Shown piece after piece: positions 27,694 to 35,903 of a DNA stretch of 64,000 bases. Origin of the DNA: Ramlibacter pallidus (lineage in GTDB: Bacteria > Pseudomonadota > Gammaproteobacteria > Burkholderiales > Burkholderiaceae_C). The translations under genes were made by a program, and so were the position numbers. Location of the stretch: the NCBI RefSeq assembly GCF_015070875.1, contig NZ_JADDIV010000004.1:310001-374000 (forward strand), in the 5' to 3' direction. Numbering within the stretch: position 1 is the first letter of the stretch; every line of letters begins with the position of its first letter. The notes under the pieces were generated by a model, which saw nothing but the letters and a program-made list of their open reading frames with translations, ran no database searches and had not been told where the DNA came from.

Positions 27694-29570
27694 GCGTTCT
27701 CCTTCAGCGGCTTCAGGGTGAAGGCCAGCCGGTCGTCGTGGAAGGCCTGCACCATCGCGTCGCGGTGCTTGAGCACGGAGCGCTGGTTGATGGAGCCCTT
27801 GTCGGTGACCTCGCCCTTGTCGATGGAGGGCGGCTCGTGCATCAGGTGCAGGCGGGCGACGCGGTTGGCGCTGCCGGTCGCCTGCGACGCCAGTTGCGTG
27901 ACGACCTTCTGGAAGTGCTGCTGCACCGGCGCGCTTTCGAGCACCTCCTGCAGCGGCGCGTTCTCGGGCAGGCCGGCGAGCTTGCGCACGGCCGGCGTCG
28001 GGAAGAGCAGGGCGCCGACCTCGTTGCGGTTCAGCCCGGTGATCACGGCGTCCTGCACGTAGGGCGCACCGGCGGCGATGATCTTCGCCCGCAAGGGGCC
28101 GACGCTGACGAAGGTGCCGGTGGCCAGCTTGAAGTCCTCGGCGATGCGGCCGTCGAATTTCAGGCCCTTGTGCGGGTCCTGCTCGTCGATCCAGAGCACC
28201 GCGTCGCCCGTGCAGAAGAAGCCTTCCTCGTCGAAGCACTCCGCCGTGGCATCGGCGTTGCGCCAGTAGCCGGGCGTGACGTTCGGGCCCTTGTAGCGGA
28301 CCTCGGTCTTGCCCTCGGTCGGCACCAGCTTCAGTTCCATGCCCGGGGTGGGCAGGCCGAGGTAGCCCGACTTCACTTCCGGGCTGGTGATGAAGATGGC
28401 GAAGGGCGAAGACTCGGTCATGCCCAGGCCGGTGCCCATCACGATGCGTTCGCCGGTCTCGCCCTCCTGCACCTCGTGCAGCAGGTCCCAGATCGGCTGC
28501 GCGAGCGCGGCGCCGGAATAGAAGAACATCCGCACGCGGGACAGCAGGTTCTTCCGCAGCACGGCATCGGCCTTCATCGCGTGCGCGATCGCCTCGAAGC
28601 CGGTCGGCACGTTGAAGTAGACCGTGGGCGCCACCTCGCGCAGGTTGCGCAGCGTCTCGGCCATCAGCGCCGGCGTGGGCTTGCCGTCGTCGATGTAAAG
28701 CGTGCCGCCGTTGTAGATCGTCAGGCCGACGTTGTGGTTGCCGCCGAAGGTGTGGTTCCACGGGAGCCAGTCCACCAGCACCGGCGGCTCCTCCGTCAGC
28801 ACCGGCATCGACTGCCGCATCTGCTGCTGGTTGGCGCACCACATGCCGTGGGTGTTGACCACCGCCTTGGGGAGCTTGGTGGAGCCCGAGGTGAACAGGA
28901 ACTTGGTGATGGTGTCCGGCCCGGTCTTCGCCGTGGCCGCTTCCACGGCTGGCGTCGGCACCGTGGCCAGCAGGTCGGCCCAGGACGTCGTCCGGCGGCC
29001 CTCCAGCTGCCCGGCGCCGAGCACCACCTCGACGTCCGCCGGCACGACGGCGCGCACCGCCTCGCCGTAGCGCGCGGCATCGGGGATGTACACCATGCCC
29101 GGCGTCAGCGTGTCCAGCACGTGGCGCAGCTTGTCGTAGTCCTGGCTGATGGTGGCGTAGGCCGGCGAGACCGGCGTGTGGGGGACGCCGACCAGCAGGC
29201 AGCCGAGCGCGATCAGCGCGTGCTCCAGGCTGTTCTCGCAGAGGATCGCGACCGGCCGGTCCGGGCCGAGGCCGCGGTCCAGCAGCGCCTGCCCGATGCT
29301 GCGCGCGGCGGCGTGGCCTTCGCGGTAGGTGAGCTTGTGCCAGTCGCCGGTGCTGCCGTCGGCATGGCGCACGCGGCGCGCCATGAACGTGCGGTCCGGT
29401 GCTTCCTCCACCCAGTGCAGGAAGCGGTCGGTCATGCGGCGCGCGTAGGGCTGCAGTTCCTGGTCGGCGCGCAGGTAGCGCACGCCGCCCGCGCCTTCGC
29501 GCAGCACGCCGCGCGTGACGCCGAAGCGCAGGGGCCGGTAACGCACGGCCGTGGCGGTCGCGGTGCTCAT
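27690..29570 (-). CDS. fcs: Feruloyl-CoA synthase
   Basis: A 626-residue AMP-forming CoA ligase. The P-loop-like motif is FLFTSGSTKLPKAVVN (about residues 225-240), followed by GTGLGMTES and CTGDAV. Overall it matches the long feruloyl-CoA synthase class (VRYRPLRFG at the N terminus; WLPWNHTFGGNHN; SIDKGEVTDKGSINQR near the end). It activates ferulate or other hydroxycinnamates with ATP and CoA. The start at 29570 is preferred over 29654, which would overlap the crotonase gene by 80 bp. The crotonase gene ends 4 bp upstream and the SDR gene overlaps downstream. Confidence 0.93.
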   Translation of the reverse strand: MSTATATAVRYRPLRFGVTRGVLREGAGGVRYLRADQELQPYARRMTDRFLHWVEEAPDRTFMARRVRHADGSTGDWHKLTYREGHAAARSIGQALLDRGLGPDRPVAILCENSLEHALIALGCLLVGVPHTPVSPAYATISQDYDKLRHVLDTLTPGMVYIPDAARYGEAVRAVVPADVEVVLGAGQLEGRRTTSWADLLATVPTPAVEAATAKTGPDTITKFLFTSGSTKLPKAVVNTHGMWCANQQQMRQSMPVLTEEPPVLVDWLPWNHTFGGNHNVGLTIYNGGTLYIDDGKPTPALMAETLRNLREVAPTVYFNVPTGFEAIAHAMKADAVLRKNLLSRVRMFFYSGAALAQPIWDLLHEVQEGETGERIVMGTGLGMTESSPFAIFITSPEVKSGYLGLPTPGMELKLVPTEGKTEVRYKGPNVTPGYWRNADATAECFDEEGFFCTGDAVLWIDEQDPHKGLKFDGRIAEDFKLATGTFVSVGPLRAKIIAAGAPYVQDAVITGLNRNEVGALLFPTPAVRKLAGLPENAPLQEVLESAPVQQHFQKVVTQLASQATGSANRVARLHLMHEPPSIDKGEVTDKGSINQRSVLKHRDAMVQAFHDDRLAFTLKPLKENA

Positions 29571-29574
29571 CGGC

Positions 29575-30357
29575 TCACTCCTTCGAGACCTTGGCGGCGC
29601 GGCCTTCGAGGAAGTCGCGCACGCGCTGCTTGGCTTCCGGCGCGCTCTGGGCAATGGCCGCCATCAGCGCCTCGGTCAGGAAGCCCTGGTCGGCCGGCTG
29701 TTCGGCGATGCGCGGCAGCGCGTGCATCAGCGCATAGTTGGTCAGCGGGGCGTTCTGCGCCACGCGGCGGGCGAGTTCCAGCGCCTTCGACAGGGACTGG
29801 CCGGCCGGGACGAGGTACTGCGAGAGGCCGACGCGTTCGCCTTCCTCCGCCTTGTAGACGCGGCCGGTCAGCATCATGTCGGCCATGCGCGCGGCGCCGA
29901 TCAGGCGCGGGATCCGCACCGCGCCGCCGCCGCCCACGAAGATGCCGCGCGAGCCTTCGGGCAGCGCGTAGAACGTGGTCTCGTCCGCCACCCGGATGTG
30001 GCAGGAGGCCGCCAGCTCGAGCCCGCCACCGACGACCGCGCCGTGCAGCGCCGCGATCACCGGCACGGGGCCGTACTGCACTTCCTCCAGCGCGGCATGC
30101 CACATGCGCGAGTGGTGCAGGCCCGCGCCCGCGTCGCGCTCCTTCAGCTCGGACAGGTCCAGGCCGGCGCAGAAATGGTCGCCCGCGCCGTCGAGCACGG
30201 CGGCGCGCACGGTCGAGGGCAGGTTCTGGAAGGTGTCGCGCACGGCGAGCACCAGGCCGTCGGACAGCGCGTTGCGCTTGGCCGCACGGTTGAGGCGGAC
30301 GATGGCGACCTCGCCGTCGATCTCGAGTTGGATGTCTTGCTTGCTCATGGAGTCCAT
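29575..30357 (-). CDS. Enoyl-CoA hydratase/crotonase of the hydroxycinnamate operon (CouM-like)
   Basis: A 260-residue crotonase that keeps both catalytic glutamates (GGGLE and ALPEGSRGI) and the oxyanion segment DHFCAGLDLSEL. It is the first gene of the minus-strand run. With the CoA ligase it would hydrate the cinnamoyl-CoA double bond; with the SDR and the divergent amidohydrolase this fits non-retro-aldol side-chain shortening. A feruloyl-CoA hydratase/lyase (vanillin-forming) is the alternative. An internal ATG at 30348 is an equally possible start; neither has a strong ribosome binding site. Confidence 0.88.
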   Translation of the reverse strand: MDSMSKQDIQLEIDGEVAIVRLNRAAKRNALSDGLVLAVRDTFQNLPSTVRAAVLDGAGDHFCAGLDLSELKERDAGAGLHHSRMWHAALEEVQYGPVPVIAALHGAVVGGGLELAASCHIRVADETTFYALPEGSRGIFVGGGGAVRIPRLIGAARMADMMLTGRVYKAEEGERVGLSQYLVPAGQSLSKALELARRVAQNAPLTNYALMHALPRIAEQPADQGFLTEALMAAIAQSAPEAKQRVRDFLEGRAAKVSKE

Positions 30358-30376
30358 TGCGGAGTGGGCGGATTAT

Positions 30377-30389
30377 TTGTTATAAACAA
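30377..30389. promoter_or_regulatory. Palindrome in the divergent hydroxycinnamate promoter region
   Basis: TTGTT-ATA-AACAA (30377-30389) is a perfect inverted repeat in an AT-rich patch between the crotonase and amidohydrolase genes, which are transcribed apart. Size and composition suit a MarR-type operator; the MarR gene that ends the operon is the obvious candidate protein. Confidence 0.55.
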
Positions 30390-30451
30390 TAACGATATCA
30401 AGCCCGTATCCCTAGGGCTTACCCTGAGCACCACGGAGACAAAGGACCGGC

Positions 30452-31315
30452 ATGGACCACGCCAACCTCATCGCGATCGACGTGCACACGCACGCCGAAG
30501 TCAGTTGCTGGAACCCCTTCGACAATTACGGCGAGGAGTACGACCGCGCGGCGGACAAGTACTTCCGCTCCAACCGCCGGCCGACCATCGCCGAGACCAT
30601 CGCGTACTACCGCGAACGCAGGATCGGGCTGGTCATGTTCACGGTGGACAGCGAGTCCAACCTCGGCCGCCGCCGCATCCCCAACGAGGAGATCGCCCAG
30701 GCCGCGCGCGAGAACAGCGACATGATGGTGGCCTTCGCCTCCATCGATCCGCACAAGGGCAAGATGGGCGCGCGCGAAGCCGAGCGGCTGATCAAGGAAG
30801 AAGGCGTCAAGGGCTTCAAGTTCCACCCGACGGTGCAGGGCTTCCATCCCTACGACAAGATGGCCTGGCCGATCTACGAGGTGCTGAACGCGCACCGCAT
30901 GCCCGTCATCTTCCACACCGGCCACAGCGGCATCGGCTCGGGCATGCGCTGCGGCGGCGGGCTGCGGCTGGAATACAGCAACCCGATCCACCTGGACGAC
31001 GTCGCGATCAGCTTCCCCGACATGCAGATCGTGATGGCGCACCCCAGCTTCCCCTGGCAGGACGAGGCGCTCTCCGTCGCCACCCACAAGCCCAACGTGT
31101 GGATCGACCTCTCCGGCTGGAGCCCGAAGTACTTCCCCAAGCAGCTGGTGCAGTACGCCAACACGCTGCTGAAGGACCGCGTGCTGTTCGGCAGCGACTA
31201 CCCGCTGATCACGCCGGAGCGCTGGATGAAGGACTTCGAGGAAGCCGGCTTCAAGCCCGAGGTCATGCCCGGCATCCTCAAGGGCAACGCGATGCGCCTG
31301 CTGGGGTACGCGTGA
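30452..31315 (+). CDS. Amidohydrolase-family protein, probable aryl-beta-ketoacyl-CoA hydrolase (CouO-like)
   Basis: A 287-residue amidohydrolase-2 family metalloenzyme. Metal ligands are visible in DVHTHAE (residues 10-16), the FHTGH and MAHPS histidines, and the Asp of FGSDYPL. In Rhodococcus, a protein of this family (CouO) hydrolyses the C-C bond of the 4-hydroxyphenyl-beta-ketoacyl-CoA formed from p-coumarate. The divergent ligase, hydratase and dehydrogenase genes here supply exactly the preceding steps. Assignment rests on family plus context. The stop overlaps the next GTG start (GTGA). Confidence 0.82.
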   Translation: MDHANLIAIDVHTHAEVSCWNPFDNYGEEYDRAADKYFRSNRRPTIAETIAYYRERRIGLVMFTVDSESNLGRRRIPNEEIAQAARENSDMMVAFASIDPHKGKMGAREAERLIKEEGVKGFKFHPTVQGFHPYDKMAWPIYEVLNAHRMPVIFHTGHSGIGSGMRCGGGLRLEYSNPIHLDDVAISFPDMQIVMAHPSFPWQDEALSVATHKPNVWIDLSGWSPKYFPKQLVQYANTLLKDRVLFGSDYPLITPERWMKDFEEAGFKPEVMPGILKGNAMRLLGYA

Positions 31316-33123
31316 GCTTCTTCGCCGGGCTCGCCGACATCGAGGCGCTGGAGCGCACGCCCTACGACCAGGCGATCCCGGCGCGCAGCACCTACGGATT
31401 GATCGCGGGCGCGGCGCAGCGTTTCGCCGGGCGCATCGCTTTCACCTACCTGCCCGACGGCGAGCTCGCCACGCCGCCGGTGCACGTCACCTATCGCGAA
31501 CTGCTGGCCCGCATCCACCGCGCCGCCAACCTGTTCCGGCGGCTGGGCGTGGGGCCGGACGACGCCGTGGCCATCCTCGCGCCGAACATCCCCGCCACGC
31601 ACTACGCGCTCTGGGGCGCGCAGCTCGCGGGCCGCGCGTGCCCGATCAACTTCATGCTGCAGCCGGACCACGTCGCGGCGCTGCTGGAGGCGAGCGGCGC
31701 CAAGGTGGTGGTGGCGCTGGGCCCCAATGCGGAGCTGGACGTCTGGTCGGCGGTGCAGAAGGTTCCGGGCATCGCCGCACGGCAGGTGCTGGCGATCGGG
31801 CAGGACTTCGAGTCCCTGCTGGACGGAGAGTCCGAAGCGCTGCAGTTCGATCCGCAGCTCACCCCCGACCGCATCGCCGCGCTGTTCCACACGGGCGGCA
31901 CCACCGGCGCACCCAAGCTCGTGCAGCACACGCACGGCAACGAGGCGCACAGTGCCTGGTTCGCGCACCGCTTCTACGGCTTCGACGAGCACACGGTGGA
32001 GGTCAACGGGTTCCCCCTGTTCCACGTCGCCGGTGCCTTCGTGTACGGGCTCGCGCTGCTGGCCATCGGCGCGCGCCAGGTGCTGCCGACCGTCGCGGGC
32101 ATGCGCAACGCAGCCTTCCTGCGCCACTACTGGAAGTTCTGCGAGCGCGAGCAGGTCACCGCGCTGGCCTGTGTCCCGACGATCCTCGCCGGGCTGTGCA
32201 ACCAGCCGGTCGACGCCGACATCTCGCGCGTGCAGGTGGCCTACACCGGCGGCTCGCCGCTGCCGACCGAACTGGCGGCGCGCTTCGAGTCGACGCTCGG
32301 CATCGCCGTGCGCAACATCCTCGGCATGACCGAGTGCGCGGGGCTGGTGTCCATCGAGCCCTTCCAGGCGCCGCGCGTGCCCGGCTCGTGCGGGCTGCGG
32401 CTGCCCTACAGCGAAGTGCGTGTCGTGCCGTGGCGCGACGGCCGCGTGCAGCTGGCGCAGGAATGCGCCAGGGGCGAGACCGGCGTGGTGGTGCTGCGCG
32501 GCCCGCACGTCAGCCCCGGCTACACCGACGCCGCGCGCAACGCCGGCATGTTCGAGGCGGGCTGGCTGGTGTCGGGCGACCTGGGCCATCTCGATGCCGA
32601 CGGCTACCTGCACGTCACCGGGCGGGCCAAGGACGTGATCATCCGCGGCTCGCACAACATCGACCCGCAGCTGGTGGAGGACGCCTTCCTCGCGCATCCG
32701 GCCGTGGCGATGTGCGCCGTGGTGGCGGAGCCGGATGCGCATTCGGGCGAGGTCCCCGCGGCGTTCGTCACGCTGAAGCCGGGCGCGCAGGCGAAGCCGG
32801 CCGACCTGCTCGCCGAGGTTGCGCCCCGCGTCTACGAGCGCCCCGCCGTTCCCAAGCGCGTGGTGGTGCTGGACGCGCTGCCGACGACCGCCGTCGGCAA
32901 GGTCTACAAGCCGGCGCTGCGCGTGAGGGCGACCGAACTCCGGCTGCAGGAACTGTTCGCCGCCGCGGCGCCGGGCGTCGCCGTGCAGGTGGCCGCGAGG
33001 GAGAAGGGCGCGGGCTGCATCGCCGAGGTCATGGTCGGTGGGCCGGCCGACGCGCCACTGGAGCAGCGCCTGCGCCACGCGCTCGGTGCGATCGCGGTGG
33101 AGACGGTGTTCCGCTTCCGCTGA
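31312..33123 (+). CDS. AMP-forming acyl-CoA ligase of unknown substrate
   Basis: A 603-residue adenylate-forming ligase. Motifs are LFHTGGTTGAPKLVQHTH (P-loop), ILGMTEC, SGDLGHLD and the catalytic Lys in TAVGKVYKPALR near residue 530. An unusual 60-residue tail follows the catalytic Lys. The GTG start overlaps the amidohydrolase stop by 4 bp, so the two are translated together. It is distinct from the feruloyl-CoA synthase 1.7 kb away; it may activate the aryl acid product or another side-chain acid. Confidence 0.88.
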   Translation: MSFFAGLADIEALERTPYDQAIPARSTYGLIAGAAQRFAGRIAFTYLPDGELATPPVHVTYRELLARIHRAANLFRRLGVGPDDAVAILAPNIPATHYALWGAQLAGRACPINFMLQPDHVAALLEASGAKVVVALGPNAELDVWSAVQKVPGIAARQVLAIGQDFESLLDGESEALQFDPQLTPDRIAALFHTGGTTGAPKLVQHTHGNEAHSAWFAHRFYGFDEHTVEVNGFPLFHVAGAFVYGLALLAIGARQVLPTVAGMRNAAFLRHYWKFCEREQVTALACVPTILAGLCNQPVDADISRVQVAYTGGSPLPTELAARFESTLGIAVRNILGMTECAGLVSIEPFQAPRVPGSCGLRLPYSEVRVVPWRDGRVQLAQECARGETGVVVLRGPHVSPGYTDAARNAGMFEAGWLVSGDLGHLDADGYLHVTGRAKDVIIRGSHNIDPQLVEDAFLAHPAVAMCAVVAEPDAHSGEVPAAFVTLKPGAQAKPADLLAEVAPRVYERPAVPKRVVVLDALPTTAVGKVYKPALRVRATELRLQELFAAAAPGVAVQVAAREKGAGCIAEVMVGGPADAPLEQRLRHALGAIAVETVFRFR

Positions 33124-33129
33124 GCGCCG

Positions 33130-33735
33130 TCACCAGCCGCCCACGCGCAGCCACTCGTCGACGTCGGCCAGCCGGTCCGAACCCCAGAACGGCTCGTCGT
33201 CGACGACGAGCGTCGGCGAGCCGAAGATGCCGGCCTCGATCGACGCGCCCACCGCGTTGCGCAACAGCGAAGCCGCTTCCTCCCCCGCCGCCCCTTCGAC
33301 GACTTCCGCCGCCGGCAAGCCCAGCGGCTCCAGCACGGCCGCGACCGCCTCCGGCGTCGACAGGTCGCGTCCCTGGCCCCAGTAAGCTTGGAACAGCGCA
33401 TGCACGGCCTGGGCCTGCAGCTGCGGATGGTGCTTGCGCAGCCAGTAGAAGGCGCGTGCCGCCGGCAGCGGGTTGCCGGCCGGGGCGTTCAGGTCGCGGC
33501 CGAAGGGCACGCCCTCCCGCCGCGCCCGGCGCAACACGTCGCGCCGGATGTAGTCGCCCTTGAGCGGCGTGTCCAGCAGCGGCTTGAGGCCCATCACCTT
33601 CATCACCGCCACGCCCAGCAGCATGGGCCGCCACTCCACCTCGCGCCCGTGCCGCGCCGCGAGTTCCTCGACCTGCAGGCTGGCGAAGTAGGCATAGGGC
33701 GAGATGAAGTCGAAGTAGAAGCGGACGGCGGCCAT
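33130..33735 (-). CDS. 2-hydroxychromene-2-carboxylate isomerase (DsbA-like, kappa-GST class)
   Basis: A 201-residue thioredoxin-fold protein of the kappa-class/HCCA isomerase family: FYFDFISPYAYFAS at the N terminus with the active-site Ser, and IFGSPTLVVDDEPFWGSDRL near the C terminus. The family uses glutathione in aromatic (naphthalene-type) catabolism, but many members have unknown substrates. It is convergent with the CoA ligase gene, 6 bp apart. Confidence 0.9.
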   Translation of the reverse strand: MAAVRFYFDFISPYAYFASLQVEELAARHGREVEWRPMLLGVAVMKVMGLKPLLDTPLKGDYIRRDVLRRARREGVPFGRDLNAPAGNPLPAARAFYWLRKHHPQLQAQAVHALFQAYWGQGRDLSTPEAVAAVLEPLGLPAAEVVEGAAGEEAASLLRNAVGASIEAGIFGSPTLVVDDEPFWGSDRLADVDEWLRVGGW

Positions 33736-33827
33736 GCCGGGAGCTTAGCTGCTGGCTCGTCCGTGCCGCTTACGCCGATCGCAGGATGGGGCCTTCTGCG
33801 CCCGCTGAGCTGCAACTTGGCGGCCGG

Positions 33828-33845
33828 TGGAGGTTCTAACCTCCA
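33828..33845. promoter_or_regulatory. 18 bp palindrome upstream of the N-acetylglucosamine operon
   Basis: TGGAGGTT (33828-33835), CT, AACCTCCA (33838-33845) is a perfect inverted repeat that ends 40 bp before the kinase start. It is a likely operator; the cognate regulator is not in the window. The remainder of 33736-33885 contains the ribosome binding site GGAGGGAGG and nothing else clear. Confidence 0.55.
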
Positions 33846-33885
33846 TGGAACAGCAGGAAGCCAGCGGAGGGAGGGGCCCCCATCG

Positions 33886-34773
33886 ATGACGGAGTACCTC
33901 ATCGGCGTCGACGGCGGCGGCAGCGGCACCCGCGCCCTGGTCCACCGCCTCACCGGTGAGGTGGTCGGTGCCGGCGCCGCCGGACCGTCCGCGCTCGGCC
34001 AAGGGATCCCGCAGGCCTGGGGCAACGTGCTGGCGGCGGTGCGCCGCGCGTTCGAAGCCGGCGGCGTGGCCGTCCCGCCCTGGCGGCGCTGCGTGCTGGC
34101 AGCCGGGCTGTCGGGCGTCAGCCACGCCGCGTGGCGCGATGCCTTCGTCGGCGCCGATCCCGGGTTCGGCCGGCTGGCCGTCGAGGGCGATGCCTTCACC
34201 ATGCTGCTCGGCGCCCATGGCGGCCAGCCTGGCGCCATCGTCATTGCCGGCACCGGCAGCATCGCCGAAGCCCTCCATGCGGATGGAACCCGCGCTACAG
34301 TCGGCGGATGGGGATTCCGCGTGGGTGACGAGGGCAGTGGCGCCTGGCTGGGCCTGCAGGCCGTGCGGCACGGCCTGGCCGCGTTCGACGGCCGCGCGAA
34401 CCCGAGCCCGCTCGCGCGCCGGGTGTGGATGCACTGCGGCGACGAGCGCGAGGCGCTGCAGGCCTGGTGCGCGGCCTCCGGCCAGTTCGAATTCGCCCAG
34501 CTGGCGCGCGCGGTGTTCGACTGCGAGAGCACCGATCCGGCGGCCGCCCACCTCCTGCACCAGGCGGTCGCGTCCCTGGAAGAACTGGCGCTGGCCGTCG
34601 ACCCGCGCGGCCGGCTGCCGCTGGCCCTCAGCGGCAGCATCGGTGAGCGTCTCGCCCCGCGCCTGCGGCCTGCGGTGCGCCATCGCCTCGTTCCCGCCAG
34701 GGCGGGTGCCGTGGAGGGCGCCCTGACGCTCGCCCGCCGCGCCCTTCGGAAAGAGACGGAAGAAGCCCTGTGA
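33886..34773 (+). CDS. N-acetylglucosamine kinase-like protein (BadF/BadG/BcrA/BcrD ATPase family)
   Basis: A 295-residue ASKHA kinase. The N-terminal phosphate loop is GVDGGGSGTRALV (residues 7-19), the second is IAGTGSIAEALH and the adenosine motif is ALSGSIGERLAPRL. It likely phosphorylates N-acetylglucosamine to the 6-phosphate, the substrate of the next enzyme. The start at 33886 is chosen over an upstream frame that reads through other sequence. Its stop overlaps the nagA GTG by 4 bp. Confidence 0.87.
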   Translation: MTEYLIGVDGGGSGTRALVHRLTGEVVGAGAAGPSALGQGIPQAWGNVLAAVRRAFEAGGVAVPPWRRCVLAAGLSGVSHAAWRDAFVGADPGFGRLAVEGDAFTMLLGAHGGQPGAIVIAGTGSIAEALHADGTRATVGGWGFRVGDEGSGAWLGLQAVRHGLAAFDGRANPSPLARRVWMHCGDEREALQAWCAASGQFEFAQLARAVFDCESTDPAAAHLLHQAVASLEELALAVDPRGRLPLALSGSIGERLAPRLRPAVRHRLVPARAGAVEGALTLARRALRKETEEAL

Positions 34774-35903
34774 CGCGAACGCTGAAGGGTCGCATCGTCA
34801 CGCCGGAAGGTGTCATCGACGGCTCCCTTCGCTTCGGCGCGGATGGACGCATCGCGGCCATCGAAGGCAGCGCCGTCGTCGTGGAACGCGCCCGCGATGC
34901 CGGCGCACCCTTGCTGCTCCCCGGCTTCATCGACCTGCACGTCCACGGCGCGGCCGGGCGCGACATCATGGAAGGCGGCGACGCCGCGTTGCAGGTCGCA
35001 CGGCGCCATGCCCGGCACGGCACGACGGCGCTGCTCGCTACGACCATGACGGCACCGATGGACGACCTGCGGGCTTCGCTCGCGCCGGTGGGCGCGCTGT
35101 GCCGCGAACCGGCACCGGGCGCCGCACGGGTGCTCGGCGTCCACCTGGAAGGCCCTTACATCAACGCCGGCAAGCTCGGCGCGCAGCCGCCCTATGCGCG
35201 GCCCGTGTCGCTGGACGAACTGCGTGAACTGCACGCTCTCGCGCCGATCCGCCTGCTGACGCTCGCGCCGGAAGTGCCGGGCAACATGGAGGCCATCGAA
35301 GCACTGCTCGCCGCCGGCTTCCAGGTGCAGGTCGGCCACACCTCCGGCACCTACGAGGACGGCGTGCAGGCCCTGCAGCGCGGGGCGCGCGGATTCACCC
35401 ACCTGTTCAATGCCATGACGCCGCTGCACCACCGCATGCCCGGGATGGTCGGCGCGGCCCTCGCGCATGCGCAATTCGCCGAGGTGATCCCCGATCTGCT
35501 GCATGTGCATCCCGGCGCCATCCGAGCGGCGCTGCGCAGCATCCCGTGCCTGTATTGCGTGACCGATTCCACCGCGGCGACCGGCATGCCCGACGGCGAA
35601 TACCGCCTCGGCCGGCAGGCCGTCACCAAGTGCCTGGGCGGCGTGCGTCTCGCCGACGGCACGCTGGCCGGTTCCACGCTCACCATGGACCGCGCGCTGC
35701 GCAACCTGGTGGACGTGATCGGGCTGGACCTCGTGGACGCCGCGCGCCGCGTGGCGACGCACGCCGCGGACTTCCTGCGGCTGGGCGACCGCGGCCGGCT
35801 CGAAGCGGGCGCGCAGGCGGACGTGGTGGTGCTGGACCGCGACCTGCGCGTGCAGGAAGTCTTCGTCGAAGGAGGAGCGATCGATGTCCCGCATGCTGGA
35901 TGA
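34770..35903 (+). CDS. nagA: N-acetylglucosamine-6-phosphate deacetylase
   Basis: A 377-residue amidohydrolase. Metal and catalytic residues are seen in DLHVHG, HLEGPYI, the GHTSGTYEDG and THLFNAM histidines, and the Asp of VTDSTAATG. It removes acetate from N-acetylglucosamine 6-phosphate. The GTG start overlaps the kinase stop (GTGA), and the 3' end overlaps the next gene by 20 bp. Confidence 0.95.
   Translation: MTRTLKGRIVTPEGVIDGSLRFGADGRIAAIEGSAVVVERARDAGAPLLLPGFIDLHVHGAAGRDIMEGGDAALQVARRHARHGTTALLATTMTAPMDDLRASLAPVGALCREPAPGAARVLGVHLEGPYINAGKLGAQPPYARPVSLDELRELHALAPIRLLTLAPEVPGNMEAIEALLAAGFQVQVGHTSGTYEDGVQALQRGARGFTHLFNAMTPLHHRMPGMVGAALAHAQFAEVIPDLLHVHPGAIRAALRSIPCLYCVTDSTAATGMPDGEYRLGRQAVTKCLGGVRLADGTLAGSTLTMDRALRNLVDVIGLDLVDAARRVATHAADFLRLGDRGRLEAGAQADVVVLDRDLRVQEVFVEGGAIDVPHAG

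Noticed and set aside
29551..31311. Upstream extension of the second CoA ligase frame
   Set aside because: It runs antisense to the crotonase and through the amidohydrolase gene; the GTG at 31312 gives a normal ligase N terminus.
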